DNA from: Caryophanales bacterium UBA2253
GTDB lineage: Bacteria > Bacillota_I > Bacilli_A > ML615J-28 > CAG-698
Direction: 5' to 3'
DNA length: 22,441 nucleotides
NCBI GenBank assembly: GCA_002347755.1
Contig: DDXT01000002.1
Location: forward strand, 1 to 22,441
Shown here: piece after piece, positions 7,133 to 15,431 of the stretch
Layout: each line of letters starts with the position of its first letter
Position numbering within the stretch: the stretch's first letter is position 1
Translations under genes and position numbers: made by a program
Notes under the pieces: generated by a model
Told to the model about the DNA's origin: nothing
Databases searched by the model: none
The model's input: the letters and a program-made list of their open reading frames with translations, nothing else

Positions 7133-9336
7133 AACCAAATGAGAAACTAAATCTTCACAACATCCTCAAAGATTTGGATAAATACGAACCGCGGCGCCGC
7201 GGCTGGGCTTGGCGCGATCATCAAAGCGACATCGTAATGAACGGATATCATTATTCCGATGCTTCCGTTCCTTTGAAACAGGGCGTGGCGCTACCCGCGG
7301 CCAAATATTTCAATAACATCGACCCGCAGCCGATGCAATCCATCACCACGGAGATTGCCTCCGGGCGCTTTGAAGACGACATTCGCCGGATGCGCATGGC
7401 GGCCTGGCACGGAGCCGATCACATCATGGTCATCCGTACCGCCGGTCAGTCGCATATGGACGGGCTGATCGAAGGGACTCCCCAAGGAGTCGGCGGCGTT
7501 CCCATCAGCCGAAAACAAGTTCGGGCTCAAAGAAAAGCTTTGGATCTGATCGAGGATGAAGTCGGCCGGCCGATCAATTACCATTCTTATGTCTCGGGAG
7601 TGGCCGGACCGGACATCGCGGTCATGTTCTCCGAAGAGGGAATCAACGGCGCGCATCAGGATCCGCAGTACAATGTACTGTACCGAAACATCAACATGAT
7701 CCGTTCGTTCGTGGACGCCGCCGAATCCAAGAAAATCATGGCTTGGGGAAAATTGCTTCAGATCGATGGGGCTCACAACGCCAATGCCACCGCCAAAGAA
7801 GCCTGGAAAGTCATGCCTGAGCTTTTTGTTCAACATGCCATCAATTGTCAATTCTCGGTTCTGTCGGGAATGGAAAAGCAAAACATCGCTCTTTCGACCG
7901 TTCCACCGACCACCGCACCGGCTCCGGACCTAAAGATCAACCTGCCTTATGCGGTCGCGCTTCGGGATTTCTTCAAGGATTACCGAATGCGGGCGCAAAT
8001 GAATACCAAATACATGGAAACTTCGACCCGAGAAGCCACCGTCACTCATGTTTTGAACATGATGATCTCGAAGCTGACCAGCGCGGACATTCAGTCAACC
8101 ATCACTCCGGATGAAGGCCGCAACGTTCCATGGCACATGTACAACGTGGAAGCCTGCGACACCGCGAAACAAGCCCTCATCGGGATGGACGGTCTTTTGG
8201 AAATGGTTAACGTTCGCCGGGACGGTTACATGAAGACCAAAGTCCGCGAACTGAAAGAACGCGCCGTTTTGTTCTTTGAAGAACTGCTGACGGCCGGCGG
8301 ATATTTCGAAGCCGTCGAAAAAGGCTTTTTCATTGATTCCGGCTGCTATCCGGAAAGAAACGGCGACGGCATCAGCCGCAAGATCCAAGGCGGGGTTGGT
8401 TTAAACACCGTTTATGAGCGCGACAGCGATTATTTTGCTCCCGTCACCGCTCATTTCGGATACAACAATGTTGGCCAGTACAACGAATCTTTAAAGAATG
8501 CGCCGGCGAAACTCATCAACGGCTGCACTTTTGAAGACCGAAGCAAGATCCAATACATCGATGAACTCGATCCGGAAGACAATGTCAACATCCGAATGAA
8601 AGAAAACGAAAAGTACCGCGACTCTTCTTTGGTAAAACCGGAAGTTGAATGGCTGGGGGACGGCACCGTCGTCGTCGACCTGATGCTTCCGACCTCCATG
8701 CGCCTGGCGGAATTCGCGGCCATCGAGATCGGTAAAAAGATGAATCTCACCGATGTGGTCGTCATACACAAAGAAAACCTTCATCCCAGCGAAGGCACCC
8801 GCATCCAAATCAAGGGCAGAGTCTTGTTTGACATTGATCTGAACAAACTGGTCCTTCCCGCCGAGCCCGATGTCATGACCGACGAGGAGATCACCGCTTA
8901 TGTCAAAGCCCATCCGCTGGTCATCGTCGCGGGAACCGTCGGCGAAGACGAACATTCGGTCGGACTGCGAGAAATCATTGACATCAAACATGGGGGGATC
9001 GAAAAATACGGCATCACTTGCGAGTATTTGGGGACTTCGGTTCCGATTCAAAAACTCGTGGACGCGGCCATCGAACTGAAGGCCGATGCCATCCTAATGT
9101 CGACCATCATCTCCCATGACGAGATTCATTACAAAAACATGAAAAAAGTTCACGAATACGCCATTGAAAAAGGCGTCCGGAATAAGCTGATCATCATCGC
9201 CGGCGGAACCCAAGTCGTTCCGGAACTAGCCCTTAAACAGGGGGTTGATGCCGGTTTCGGCCGCGGGACGCATGGCTCGCAAGTCGCCACTTTTTTGATC
9301 CGAAAGAAATCGGAAGCGGCCAAACATGAGAATTGA
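7126..9336 (+). CDS. oraE: D-ornithine 4,5-aminomutase, E subunit
   Basis: Large catalytic subunit (736 residues) that converts D-ornithine to 2,4-diaminopentanoate by radical migration of the terminal amino group. The N-terminal two thirds form the PLP-binding TIM-barrel part. The C-terminal Rossmann domain binds cobalamin through DEHSVG, a DxHxxG motif with the cobalt-ligand His at residue 610. Lys621 lies 11 residues after that His, the same spacing as the ligand His618 and PLP-linked Lys629 of the Clostridium sticklandii enzyme as I recall them, so the domain-swinging chemistry should be intact. AGGTQV-type glycine-rich sequence closes the B12 domain. The stop overlaps the next gene by 11 bases. 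This is the most diagnostic gene of the operon. Confidence 0.96.
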   Translation: MLKPNEKLNLHNILKDLDKYEPRRRGWAWRDHQSDIVMNGYHYSDASVPLKQGVALPAAKYFNNIDPQPMQSITTEIASGRFEDDIRRMRMAAWHGADHIMVIRTAGQSHMDGLIEGTPQGVGGVPISRKQVRAQRKALDLIEDEVGRPINYHSYVSGVAGPDIAVMFSEEGINGAHQDPQYNVLYRNINMIRSFVDAAESKKIMAWGKLLQIDGAHNANATAKEAWKVMPELFVQHAINCQFSVLSGMEKQNIALSTVPPTTAPAPDLKINLPYAVALRDFFKDYRMRAQMNTKYMETSTREATVTHVLNMMISKLTSADIQSTITPDEGRNVPWHMYNVEACDTAKQALIGMDGLLEMVNVRRDGYMKTKVRELKERAVLFFEELLTAGGYFEAVEKGFFIDSGCYPERNGDGISRKIQGGVGLNTVYERDSDYFAPVTAHFGYNNVGQYNESLKNAPAKLINGCTFEDRSKIQYIDELDPEDNVNIRMKENEKYRDSSLVKPEVEWLGDGTVVVDLMLPTSMRLAEFAAIEIGKKMNLTDVVVIHKENLHPSEGTRIQIKGRVLFDIDLNKLVLPAEPDVMTDEEITAYVKAHPLVIVAGTVGEDEHSVGLREIIDIKHGGIEKYGITCEYLGTSVPIQKLVDAAIELKADAILMSTIISHDEIHYKNMKKVHEYAIEKGVRNKLIIIAGGTQVVPELALKQGVDAGFGRGTHGSQVATFLIRKKSEAAKHEN

Positions 9337-10696
9337 CGCAATCGTTTACGAAATCGGCAGTACTACCACGGTCGTCAGCGCTTTTGACGGGTTGGAAACT
9401 GAAAAACCGCAATTTTTGGGCCAAGGGGTTTCCAAGACCACGGTGCAAGAAGGCGATGTCAACCTCGGCATTCAGGCCGCTCTGGCGGAATTAAAGCAAA
9501 ATCTGGGCACAGAGACCTTAGAGGCGGCGAGCAGTTTTGCCTGTTCTTCCGCCGCCGGGGGACTCAAAATGAGCGTTCACGGTTTGGTTTTTGACATGAC
9601 CGTTCGAGCCGCCAAGGAAGCCGCTTTGGGCGCGGGAGCCAACCTTCATTTCGTTACATCCGGATTTTTGTCTGATTACGATCTTTTGAAAATCCCAAAA
9701 CTGAATCTGAACATCATCATGATTGCCGGCGGAGTCGATTTCGGAGAGTCCGCCACCGCGCTCTATAACGCTTCGCAGATTGCCAACCTGAAACTGAACA
9801 TTCCGGTCATTTATTCCGGAAACATCGTCAATCATGACGCCGTCAAAAGCATTTTCGAAACCTGCGGCCAGGAAGAGTTTCTGTTTCTGACTGAGAATGT
9901 CTATCCGAAAATCGATGTTTTGCGAGTTGACGAAGTGCGCAAAGTCATTCAGAAAGTTTTCGAAAAACACATCACCAAAGCGCCCGGGATGCGAAAACTG
10001 CGCGACTCCATCAATTCGACCGTCATTCCGACCCCCGGAGCGGTCATGGAGGCCGCGATTTTGCTTCAAAAAGATCTGGGCAATCTGGTTTGCGTGGATG
10101 TTGGGGGCGCAACCACCGATGTCCATTCGGTCAGCGAAGACAGTCCGGAGATTGCCAAGATCCTGATCAATCCGGAACCGTTCGCCAAACGGACCGTCGA
10201 AGGCGATCTTGGCCTCTGCATCAACAAAGACAATGTCATTGAACTGATCGGGAAAACCAAGCTGCTTCAGGATTTGCAAATCACGGATTCCGAACTTGAG
10301 GAACTGGTGGCCAATTATCAGCCCATCCCGGATGCAAAACAGATCCCGCTGACGGAAAGACTGGCCAAAGAAGCTTTGGCGGTCAGTTTGGAACGTCACG
10401 CCGGAAAGTACCAAAGCCTCTACGGAAGCATGGGGAAGAGTCAAATCGCCGAAGGCAAAGATTTGACGAACATCAAGTACTTCATTGCCACGGGCGGAGC
10501 CCTGACTAGGCTTCCGCACCGCCGGGAAATCATTAAGGCCGTTTTATCCCGAAAGAATGCCATCAATCTGCTTCCGAAGGCCGAAGTGACCGTTGCCATC
10601 GACAATGATTACATCATGGCGGCTTTGGGAGTACTATCCAAAAAGCATCCGGTTGCAGCTTTGAAGCTGCTTAAAAAATCATTGGGAATCAGGTGA
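9326..10696 (+). CDS. GlmL/MutL-like ASKHA ATPase, putative aminomutase chaperone
   Basis: A 456-residue protein of the GlmL/MutL family in the acetate-kinase/Hsp70/actin ATPase superfamily; this MutL is unrelated to the DNA-repair protein. The phosphate-1 motif is EIGSTTTVVSAFDG near the N-terminus, with Glu where relatives usually have Asp. The phosphate-2 motif is DVGGATTDVHSV in the middle, and an ATGGALTRLPHR segment lies near the C-terminus. GlmL-type genes accompany B12-dependent glutamate and ornithine mutases, and a role in reactivating the mutase or exchanging damaged cobalamin is suspected from analogy with diol dehydratase reactivase; this is inference. The start overlaps oraE by 11 bases, and orr follows after four bases. 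Confidence 0.86.
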   Translation: MRIDAIVYEIGSTTTVVSAFDGLETEKPQFLGQGVSKTTVQEGDVNLGIQAALAELKQNLGTETLEAASSFACSSAAGGLKMSVHGLVFDMTVRAAKEAALGAGANLHFVTSGFLSDYDLLKIPKLNLNIIMIAGGVDFGESATALYNASQIANLKLNIPVIYSGNIVNHDAVKSIFETCGQEEFLFLTENVYPKIDVLRVDEVRKVIQKVFEKHITKAPGMRKLRDSINSTVIPTPGAVMEAAILLQKDLGNLVCVDVGGATTDVHSVSEDSPEIAKILINPEPFAKRTVEGDLGLCINKDNVIELIGKTKLLQDLQITDSELEELVANYQPIPDAKQIPLTERLAKEALAVSLERHAGKYQSLYGSMGKSQIAEGKDLTNIKYFIATGGALTRLPHRREIIKAVLSRKNAINLLPKAEVTVAIDNDYIMAALGVLSKKHPVAALKLLKKSLGIR

Positions 10697-10700
10697 CCAT

Positions 10701-11771
10701 ATGTATCCACGTTTATTGATCGATTTTCAAAAACTGCGAACCAACGCCGAAACCATTTTAAAACTGGCCAAGGAAAACGGGATCACCAGCTTCTTTTTGG
10801 TCACCAAGGTCCTGGCCGGCTATGTCCCGGCCGTGGAAATGTTGGCGAAATGCGGTTTCACTCATCTCGCCGATTCCCGGATCCAGAACTTAAAGAAGTT
10901 CGCCACCCTCCCGCTGCCGAAAGTAATGCTTAGGCTGCCGATGATCTCCGAAGCCGGGTCCGTGGTCCGTTATGCAGACATTTCCCTAAATTCCGAACTT
11001 TTGACCATTGCGGCCTTGAATGATCAAGCCTTAAGACAGAACAAGGTTCACGGAATCATTCTGATGTTTGATCTGGGCGATCTTCGCGAAGGTCTGTTTT
11101 ATCAGGATGCTTATCTGGAAACGGTGGAAATCATATCCAAAATGGCCGGGATCAAACTTTTGGGCATCGGTACCAACCTGACCTGTTACGGCGGGATCAT
11201 TCCGACGCCGGAAAATCTCCAAATCCTGCTTGACATCAAAAAACGCATTAAAGAGAAGCTGGGGATTAGCCTTGAACTGGTTTCCGGCGGCAACTCCTCA
11301 ACCATTCCCCTGTTGATTAACCACACCCTTCCGAAAGGCATCAACAATCTTCGAATCGGCGAAGCAATCATGTTGGGTCGGGAAACCGCCTTCGGGACCC
11401 CGATCCCCGGGACTTATCCCGATGCTTTCGTTTTGGAAGCGGAACTGATTGAAAGCCAAACCAAACCAAGTTATCCGATCGGAACCATGGGAATGAATTC
11501 TTTCGGAGAAATCCCGAAGATCGAGGATCTCGGCCTGATGAAGCGGGGGATCCTGGCCATCGGAAAACAAGACGTGGCCATCGAAAACCTCTTTCCCGTC
11601 GATGAAAACGTGGAAGTTCTCGGTGGAAGCAGCGATCATTTGTTGGTCAATCTGACCAAGGCCAACCATATTTTGGGAAACCGGCTGAGTTTTTTGGTCA
11701 ATTACCCGGGTTTGTTACAGCTGATGACTTCGGAATATGTAAAGAAGAACATAAAAAAAGCAACACTATAA
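10701..11771 (+). CDS. orr: Ornithine racemase (PLP)
   Basis: Interconverts L- and D-ornithine, feeding the D-specific aminomutase. The 356-residue protein has an alanine-racemase N-terminal type barrel. The expected PLP lysine is Lys36 in the segment FFLVTKVLAGY close to the N-terminus, and a glycine-rich VSGGNSST follows later. Fold alone would allow other amino-acid racemases; the ornithine call comes from the conserved gene cluster. The ATG has AGGTGA upstream, formed partly by the stop of the preceding gene. It is the last gene of the operon and ends 11 bases before a strong terminator. In the pathway it acts before oraSE although it is encoded last. Confidence 0.9.
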   Translation: MYPRLLIDFQKLRTNAETILKLAKENGITSFFLVTKVLAGYVPAVEMLAKCGFTHLADSRIQNLKKFATLPLPKVMLRLPMISEAGSVVRYADISLNSELLTIAALNDQALRQNKVHGIILMFDLGDLREGLFYQDAYLETVEIISKMAGIKLLGIGTNLTCYGGIIPTPENLQILLDIKKRIKEKLGISLELVSGGNSSTIPLLINHTLPKGINNLRIGEAIMLGRETAFGTPIPGTYPDAFVLEAELIESQTKPSYPIGTMGMNSFGEIPKIEDLGLMKRGILAIGKQDVAIENLFPVDENVEVLGGSSDHLLVNLTKANHILGNRLSFLVNYPGLLQLMTSEYVKKNIKKATL

Positions 11772-11782
11772 GTGCTGCCACC

Positions 11783-11806
11783 AAAACAGCCTTTGGCTGT
11801 TTTTTT
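11783..11806 (+). terminator. Rho-independent terminator of the operon
   Basis: A nine-base stem AAAACAGCC / GGCTGTTTT with a TTT loop (11792-11794), running into six T after GGCTGT, directly after orr. Read on the other strand it has only a four-T tail after the stem, so it may also help end the convergent carbonic anhydrase transcript, which stops at 11818. Confidence 0.9.
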
Positions 11807-11817
11807 GTTGATCAAAA

Positions 11818-12384
11818 TTAGGACTTGATTGAGAAATCGACTTTTCCGGTTTGGAGGTCATAATGAGCTCCGAGAATCAGCAGCCAGTTTTTTAAAAGCA
11901 AGGGTTTAAGCAATTCGTTTTCGCTGATTCTGTTTATGCTGTTTTTCACATTGAGCATTATGGCTTCCTCTTCGGATGTCGCGCCCTGAATGGCTCCCCT
12001 TATTTCTTTCGCGATTTTCCCAACAAAACTTTCGGCGTGACCTTCCATCGCCGCTTTGACCGCTCCGCAATGGCTGTGGCCCATGACCACGATCACTTGG
12101 CAGCCCAAATGTTCGACCGCATACTCGATGCTGCCTTGTTCAAAGTCCCCGATGACGCTGCCGGCGGTGCGAATGACAAACAGATCTCCCAAGCCAACAT
12201 TAAAAATGTATTCCGGTGGAACTCGGGAATCAGAGCAGGTCACCACGATCGCCATGGGTTTTTGCCCGTTTTTGAAGGTTTCCTCGCGACGGGCTTGTGA
12301 AATCGGCTCATGAGCCTTGCCCCCAACATATTGTTTGTTTCCTTCGATCAGTTTTTGAATGATGGCCTGGTTGTTTTGATCCAT
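11818..12384 (-). CDS. Beta-class carbonic anhydrase
   Basis: Zinc enzyme for reversible hydration of CO2 to bicarbonate, cytoplasmic, 188 residues. The beta-class motifs are complete: CSDSR with zinc ligand Cys50 and the Asp52/Arg54 dyad, then GHSHCGA with His103 and Cys106. The GDLFVIRTAG strand follows the first motif as in the family. The ATG has AAAGGAGAA upstream and there is a matching promoter. It converges on the arginine operon. A possible link is that carbamate kinase releases CO2 and ammonia, and this enzyme could turn the CO2 into bicarbonate; the position of the gene is the only support. Family assignment is secure. Confidence 0.95.
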   Translation of the reverse strand: MDQNNQAIIQKLIEGNKQYVGGKAHEPISQARREETFKNGQKPMAIVVTCSDSRVPPEYIFNVGLGDLFVIRTAGSVIGDFEQGSIEYAVEHLGCQVIVVMGHSHCGAVKAAMEGHAESFVGKIAKEIRGAIQGATSEEEAIMLNVKNSINRISENELLKPLLLKNWLLILGAHYDLQTGKVDFSIKS

Positions 12385-12418
12385 GGTTCTTCTCCTTTGG
12401 CGGTTATGCTCGCGCTTT

Positions 12419-12447
12419 ATTATACGTCATCAATCCTTTTTTGAAAA
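12419..12447 (-). promoter_or_regulatory. Promoter of the carbonic anhydrase gene
   Basis: On the minus strand a perfect TATAAT (12419-12424) stands 17 bases after TTTTCA (12442-12447), a four-of-six -35 match. Transcription would begin near 12412, about 28 bases before the ATG at 12384. Confidence 0.6.
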
Positions 12448-12480
12448 GCGGAAAATTTCCGGGTCTTCCATTATTGGATG

Positions 12481-12509
12481 AAAAAGCAGCCAGGAGATGC
12501 TCATGGCTG
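12481..12509 (-). terminator. Terminator of the Ca2+-ATPase gene
   Basis: On the minus strand CAGCCA (12509-12504) pairs with TGGCTG (12492-12487) across an 11-base loop and is followed by C and five T (12485-12481). It begins 11 bases after the ATPase stop and lies before the carbonic anhydrase promoter. Confidence 0.65.
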
Positions 12510-12519
12510 TTTTGATTGG

Positions 12520-15213
12520 TTATTGGTGGTCTTTTTTGCGGTTCGGATGAAAGAATTTGGTAAACTCCGCCGTCATTAGCGGAACGAATCCCAACAGGAC
12601 CGAATAAAGCAGTTCGATTCCGGACAAAGCTTCAAGACTGAAGACTTTGGCCAACGGCGGGATGTAAACCAAAAGCAGAATCAACACGGCGGAGAATCCT
12701 ACCGTCATGTTGATGTATTTATTCGAGAAAGGGTTCATTCGAGTCAAGAATTTGGTTTCCGAACGAGCGGAATAAGAGCGGAACAATTCTCCAAAGACGA
12801 CGGAAACAAAAATCATCGTTCGAGCTTGAGTAAGGGAAGCTCCGTTAATATGCAAACCAATATAGAAACTTAACAAAGCGGCCAGGGCCAAACCAAACCC
12901 TTGAATGAAAATTTTGGTCAGCGTGTATTTGTCCAGCAGTTTTTCTTTCGTTTTGCGCGGTTTCTGATCCATGATTCCCGGTTCTTGAGCTTCCATTCCC
13001 AATGCAAAAGCCGGGAAGGAGTCGGTCATCAGATTGATCCAGAGCAGATGGATGGCTAAAAGCGGGATGTAATTATTGAACAAGAATCCAAAAATCATCG
13101 AAAGAAGGATGATCAGGATTTCGCCGATGTTGCAAGAAACCAAATAAATGGTGAATTTACGGATGTTGCTGTAAATGACCCGGCCTTCTTCCACCGCGGA
13201 AACGATCGAAGAGAAATTGTCATCGGTCAGAATCATGTTGCTGGCTTCTTTGGAAACTTCGGTTCCCGTGATTCCCATGGCAACGCCGATGTCGGCTTGT
13301 TTCAAGGCCGGCGAATCGTTGACACCGTCGCCGGTCATGGCCACGATCTCGCCGTGTTTTTGCAAGACCCCAACGATTCGGATTTTATCTTTTGGAGTGC
13401 TGCGCGCGAAAACGTCGCATTTCAGGATGGCTTCTTCGTATTGTTCATCGGTCATGTTCTCGGTGTCTTCGCCCGATAAAGCCAAATGGCCCGGTTTTAA
13501 GATCCCAAGTTCAGTCGCAATGGCTTTCGCGGTGGTCAAGTGGTCGCCGGTGATCATCATGACGCGAATGCCGGCGTGATGACAAAGTTTGATGGCATCG
13601 GCCGCTTCATCGCGCGGTGGGTCGATCATCGCGGTCAATCCCACGAAAATCAAATTCTGCTCCAGGTCATTTCGAAGCGGTTCAGCGGTGGTTTGGTAAG
13701 CATAGCCTAAAACCCGGAAGGCCTGTTTCGAAAAAGCTTCGTTTTGGCTGAGAATGTTTTTTTTATCTTCGGCTGTGATCGGCGAAACGACGCCGTCAAT
13801 GCTGACAAAGTCGCACTTCTTGATCAATTGATCGCAGGCGCCTTTGGTCAAAACATAGTATTCATCACCGATCTTATTGATGGAAGTCATCAGTTTGCGA
13901 TCGGAATCAAACGAATATTCATTGAACTGCGGATAGGTTTCTTCCCGGGTGGCCAGGTCCAGTCCGCCTTTGGCGGCTAAAACCAGAAGCGCGCCTTCGG
14001 TCGGGTCTCCCAAAACCTTGTCTTGGCTTTCCAGTTTGGCGTCATTGCACAAAAGGCAAATCTTCATCATGATGTCGGTATTTTTGTTCGGAACCAACGG
14101 CTCGTTGTTATGAGTGATTTTGCCATCGAGGTTGTATCCGGTTCCTGATACCTGATATTCTTTGGATAGATCGTAGATTCGCTTGACGGTCATTTTGTTT
14201 TGGGTCAAGGTTCCGGTTTTATCGGAGCAGATGACGGTGGCTTGGCCCAGCGTTTCCACGGTGGACAAATTCTTGATGATGGCATGGCGTTTGACCATTC
14301 TCTGCATTCCCAAAGCCAGAACGACGGTAATGACCGCGGTCAGGCCTTCCGGAATGGCCGCGACCGCCAAAGCGATCGAGGTTAAGAAAATGGTAAAAAT
14401 ATCCATTTTCTGAAGCAATCCCAGAAGGAAGACGACGACGGAGACGATGATGCAAATGATTCCCAGGACGCGCGCAAATTCATCGATGGTTTTCTGAAGC
14501 GGAGTTTTTCCTTCTTCAACCGTGTCAAGCATGGTGGCGATCTTTCCGATCTCAGTGTTCATGCCAATGTCGGAAACGATGCCCTTGCCTTTTCCGTAAG
14601 TAACCAAAGTTGACATGAAAGCCATGTTCTGGCGCTCCGCCAACTGTTTGGTTTCGGAATAGGTGATCTTGCCGTCTTTTTCGACCGGTTGCGATTCTCC
14701 GGTCAGAGCGGCTTCTTCAATCTGGAGGTTGGTGGTATCGAACAACCGAAGGTCGGCCGGAACCAAATCTCCGGTTTCCAGAAGAACAATGTCGCCGCGG
14801 ACGATCTGCGAAGTCGCAATTTCCAGGGTTTTTCCGTTGCGAAGGACTTTCGCATGCGGAGAACTCATTTTTTTCAGAGCGGCCAAAGCATTGGTGGCTT
14901 TTTGTTCCTGGGATACTCCCAAAACGGCATTCAGGATGACGATGGCCAAAATGATGATTCCGTCCACGATTCCCTCATCGCTTAGAATCCCGGTGACGAT
15001 CGAAATGGCCGCCGCAATCAAAAGAATGATGACCAGGAAGTCCTTGAACTGCTCAAGAAACATGACGAATAAGGATTTTTTCTTCTTTTCGGCGAGTTCG
15101 TTCAGCCCTTCAGCACGTTGTTTTTCCAAAACCTCTTCCGATGACAATCCGGTTTTCGGATTGACATTATTGGTTTGGAACAGTTCTTTTGGTTCAATTT
15201 GATATTTTTCCAT
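12520..15213 (-). CDS. P2A-type Ca2+-transporting ATPase
   Basis: Inner-membrane cation pump, 897 residues, of the SERCA-like P-type family; it would export Ca2+ using ATP. Order of parts: cation-ATPase N-domain; M1-M2 near residues 58-105; actuator TGES at 171-174; M3-M4 with the ion-binding PEGL at 288-291; phosphorylation motif DKTGTLT with Asp331; KGAC in the nucleotide domain; TGDGVND at 627-633; and six more membrane spans. M5 has the segment CNIGE and M6 has NLMTDSFPA, so the Asn, Glu, Thr and Asp equivalents of SERCA sites I and II are present. That favours Ca2+ over other cations. AAAGGGAAAAA precedes the ATG. The 5' leader carries a hairpin. No partner gene adjoins. Confidence 0.93.
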   Translation of the reverse strand: MEKYQIEPKELFQTNNVNPKTGLSSEEVLEKQRAEGLNELAEKKKKSLFVMFLEQFKDFLVIILLIAAAISIVTGILSDEGIVDGIIILAIVILNAVLGVSQEQKATNALAALKKMSSPHAKVLRNGKTLEIATSQIVRGDIVLLETGDLVPADLRLFDTTNLQIEEAALTGESQPVEKDGKITYSETKQLAERQNMAFMSTLVTYGKGKGIVSDIGMNTEIGKIATMLDTVEEGKTPLQKTIDEFARVLGIICIIVSVVVFLLGLLQKMDIFTIFLTSIALAVAAIPEGLTAVITVVLALGMQRMVKRHAIIKNLSTVETLGQATVICSDKTGTLTQNKMTVKRIYDLSKEYQVSGTGYNLDGKITHNNEPLVPNKNTDIMMKICLLCNDAKLESQDKVLGDPTEGALLVLAAKGGLDLATREETYPQFNEYSFDSDRKLMTSINKIGDEYYVLTKGACDQLIKKCDFVSIDGVVSPITAEDKKNILSQNEAFSKQAFRVLGYAYQTTAEPLRNDLEQNLIFVGLTAMIDPPRDEAADAIKLCHHAGIRVMMITGDHLTTAKAIATELGILKPGHLALSGEDTENMTDEQYEEAILKCDVFARSTPKDKIRIVGVLQKHGEIVAMTGDGVNDSPALKQADIGVAMGITGTEVSKEASNMILTDDNFSSIVSAVEEGRVIYSNIRKFTIYLVSCNIGEILIILLSMIFGFLFNNYIPLLAIHLLWINLMTDSFPAFALGMEAQEPGIMDQKPRKTKEKLLDKYTLTKIFIQGFGLALAALLSFYIGLHINGASLTQARTMIFVSVVFGELFRSYSARSETKFLTRMNPFSNKYINMTVGFSAVLILLLVYIPPLAKVFSLEALSGIELLYSVLLGFVPLMTAEFTKFFHPNRKKDHQ

Positions 15214-15223
15214 TTTTTCCCTT

Positions 15224-15241
15224 TCAAACCGTCGGGTTTGA
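15224..15241 (-). other. Hairpin in the leader of the Ca2+-ATPase gene
   Basis: Perfect seven-base stem TCAAACC / GGTTTGA with a four-base loop, ending just before the ribosome binding site. A second possible stem, CCGTC / GACGG (15229-15233 and 15240-15244), shares bases with it, so the two exclude each other. It could affect translation, but no riboswitch class is recognisable. Confidence 0.35.
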
Positions 15242-15350
15242 CGGCTTTCAATTTCTAATTCTTATTTTTATTAAACGACGAAATGACCGTTGTTGAACAG
15301 AACATGAATTTTCTTGATCATTTTACAACAAAACCGCCCAAAAGTCAATG

Positions 15351-15371
15351 AAAAACCCGCCTTGGGGCGGG
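15351..15371 (-). terminator. Terminator of the PfkB-family kinase gene
   Basis: On the minus strand CCCGCC (15371... as complement) and GGCGGG form a six-base GC stem with a four-base CCAA loop (15362-15365), followed by TTTTT (15355-15351). It lies 60 bases beyond the kinase stop and upstream of the ATPase leader. Confidence 0.85.
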
Positions 15372-15431
15372 AAAGATGGCCTCTGAGGATGTGCAAATTG
15401 AATTTGGTCAGTACTTTCCGAAGTGCGGACC

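Noticed and set aside
9326..10696. MutL-like name suggesting DNA mismatch repair.
   Set aside because: The motifs (EIGSTTT, DVGGATTDV) are of the ASKHA ATPase fold found with B12 mutases. The DNA-repair MutL is a GHKL ATPase without them.
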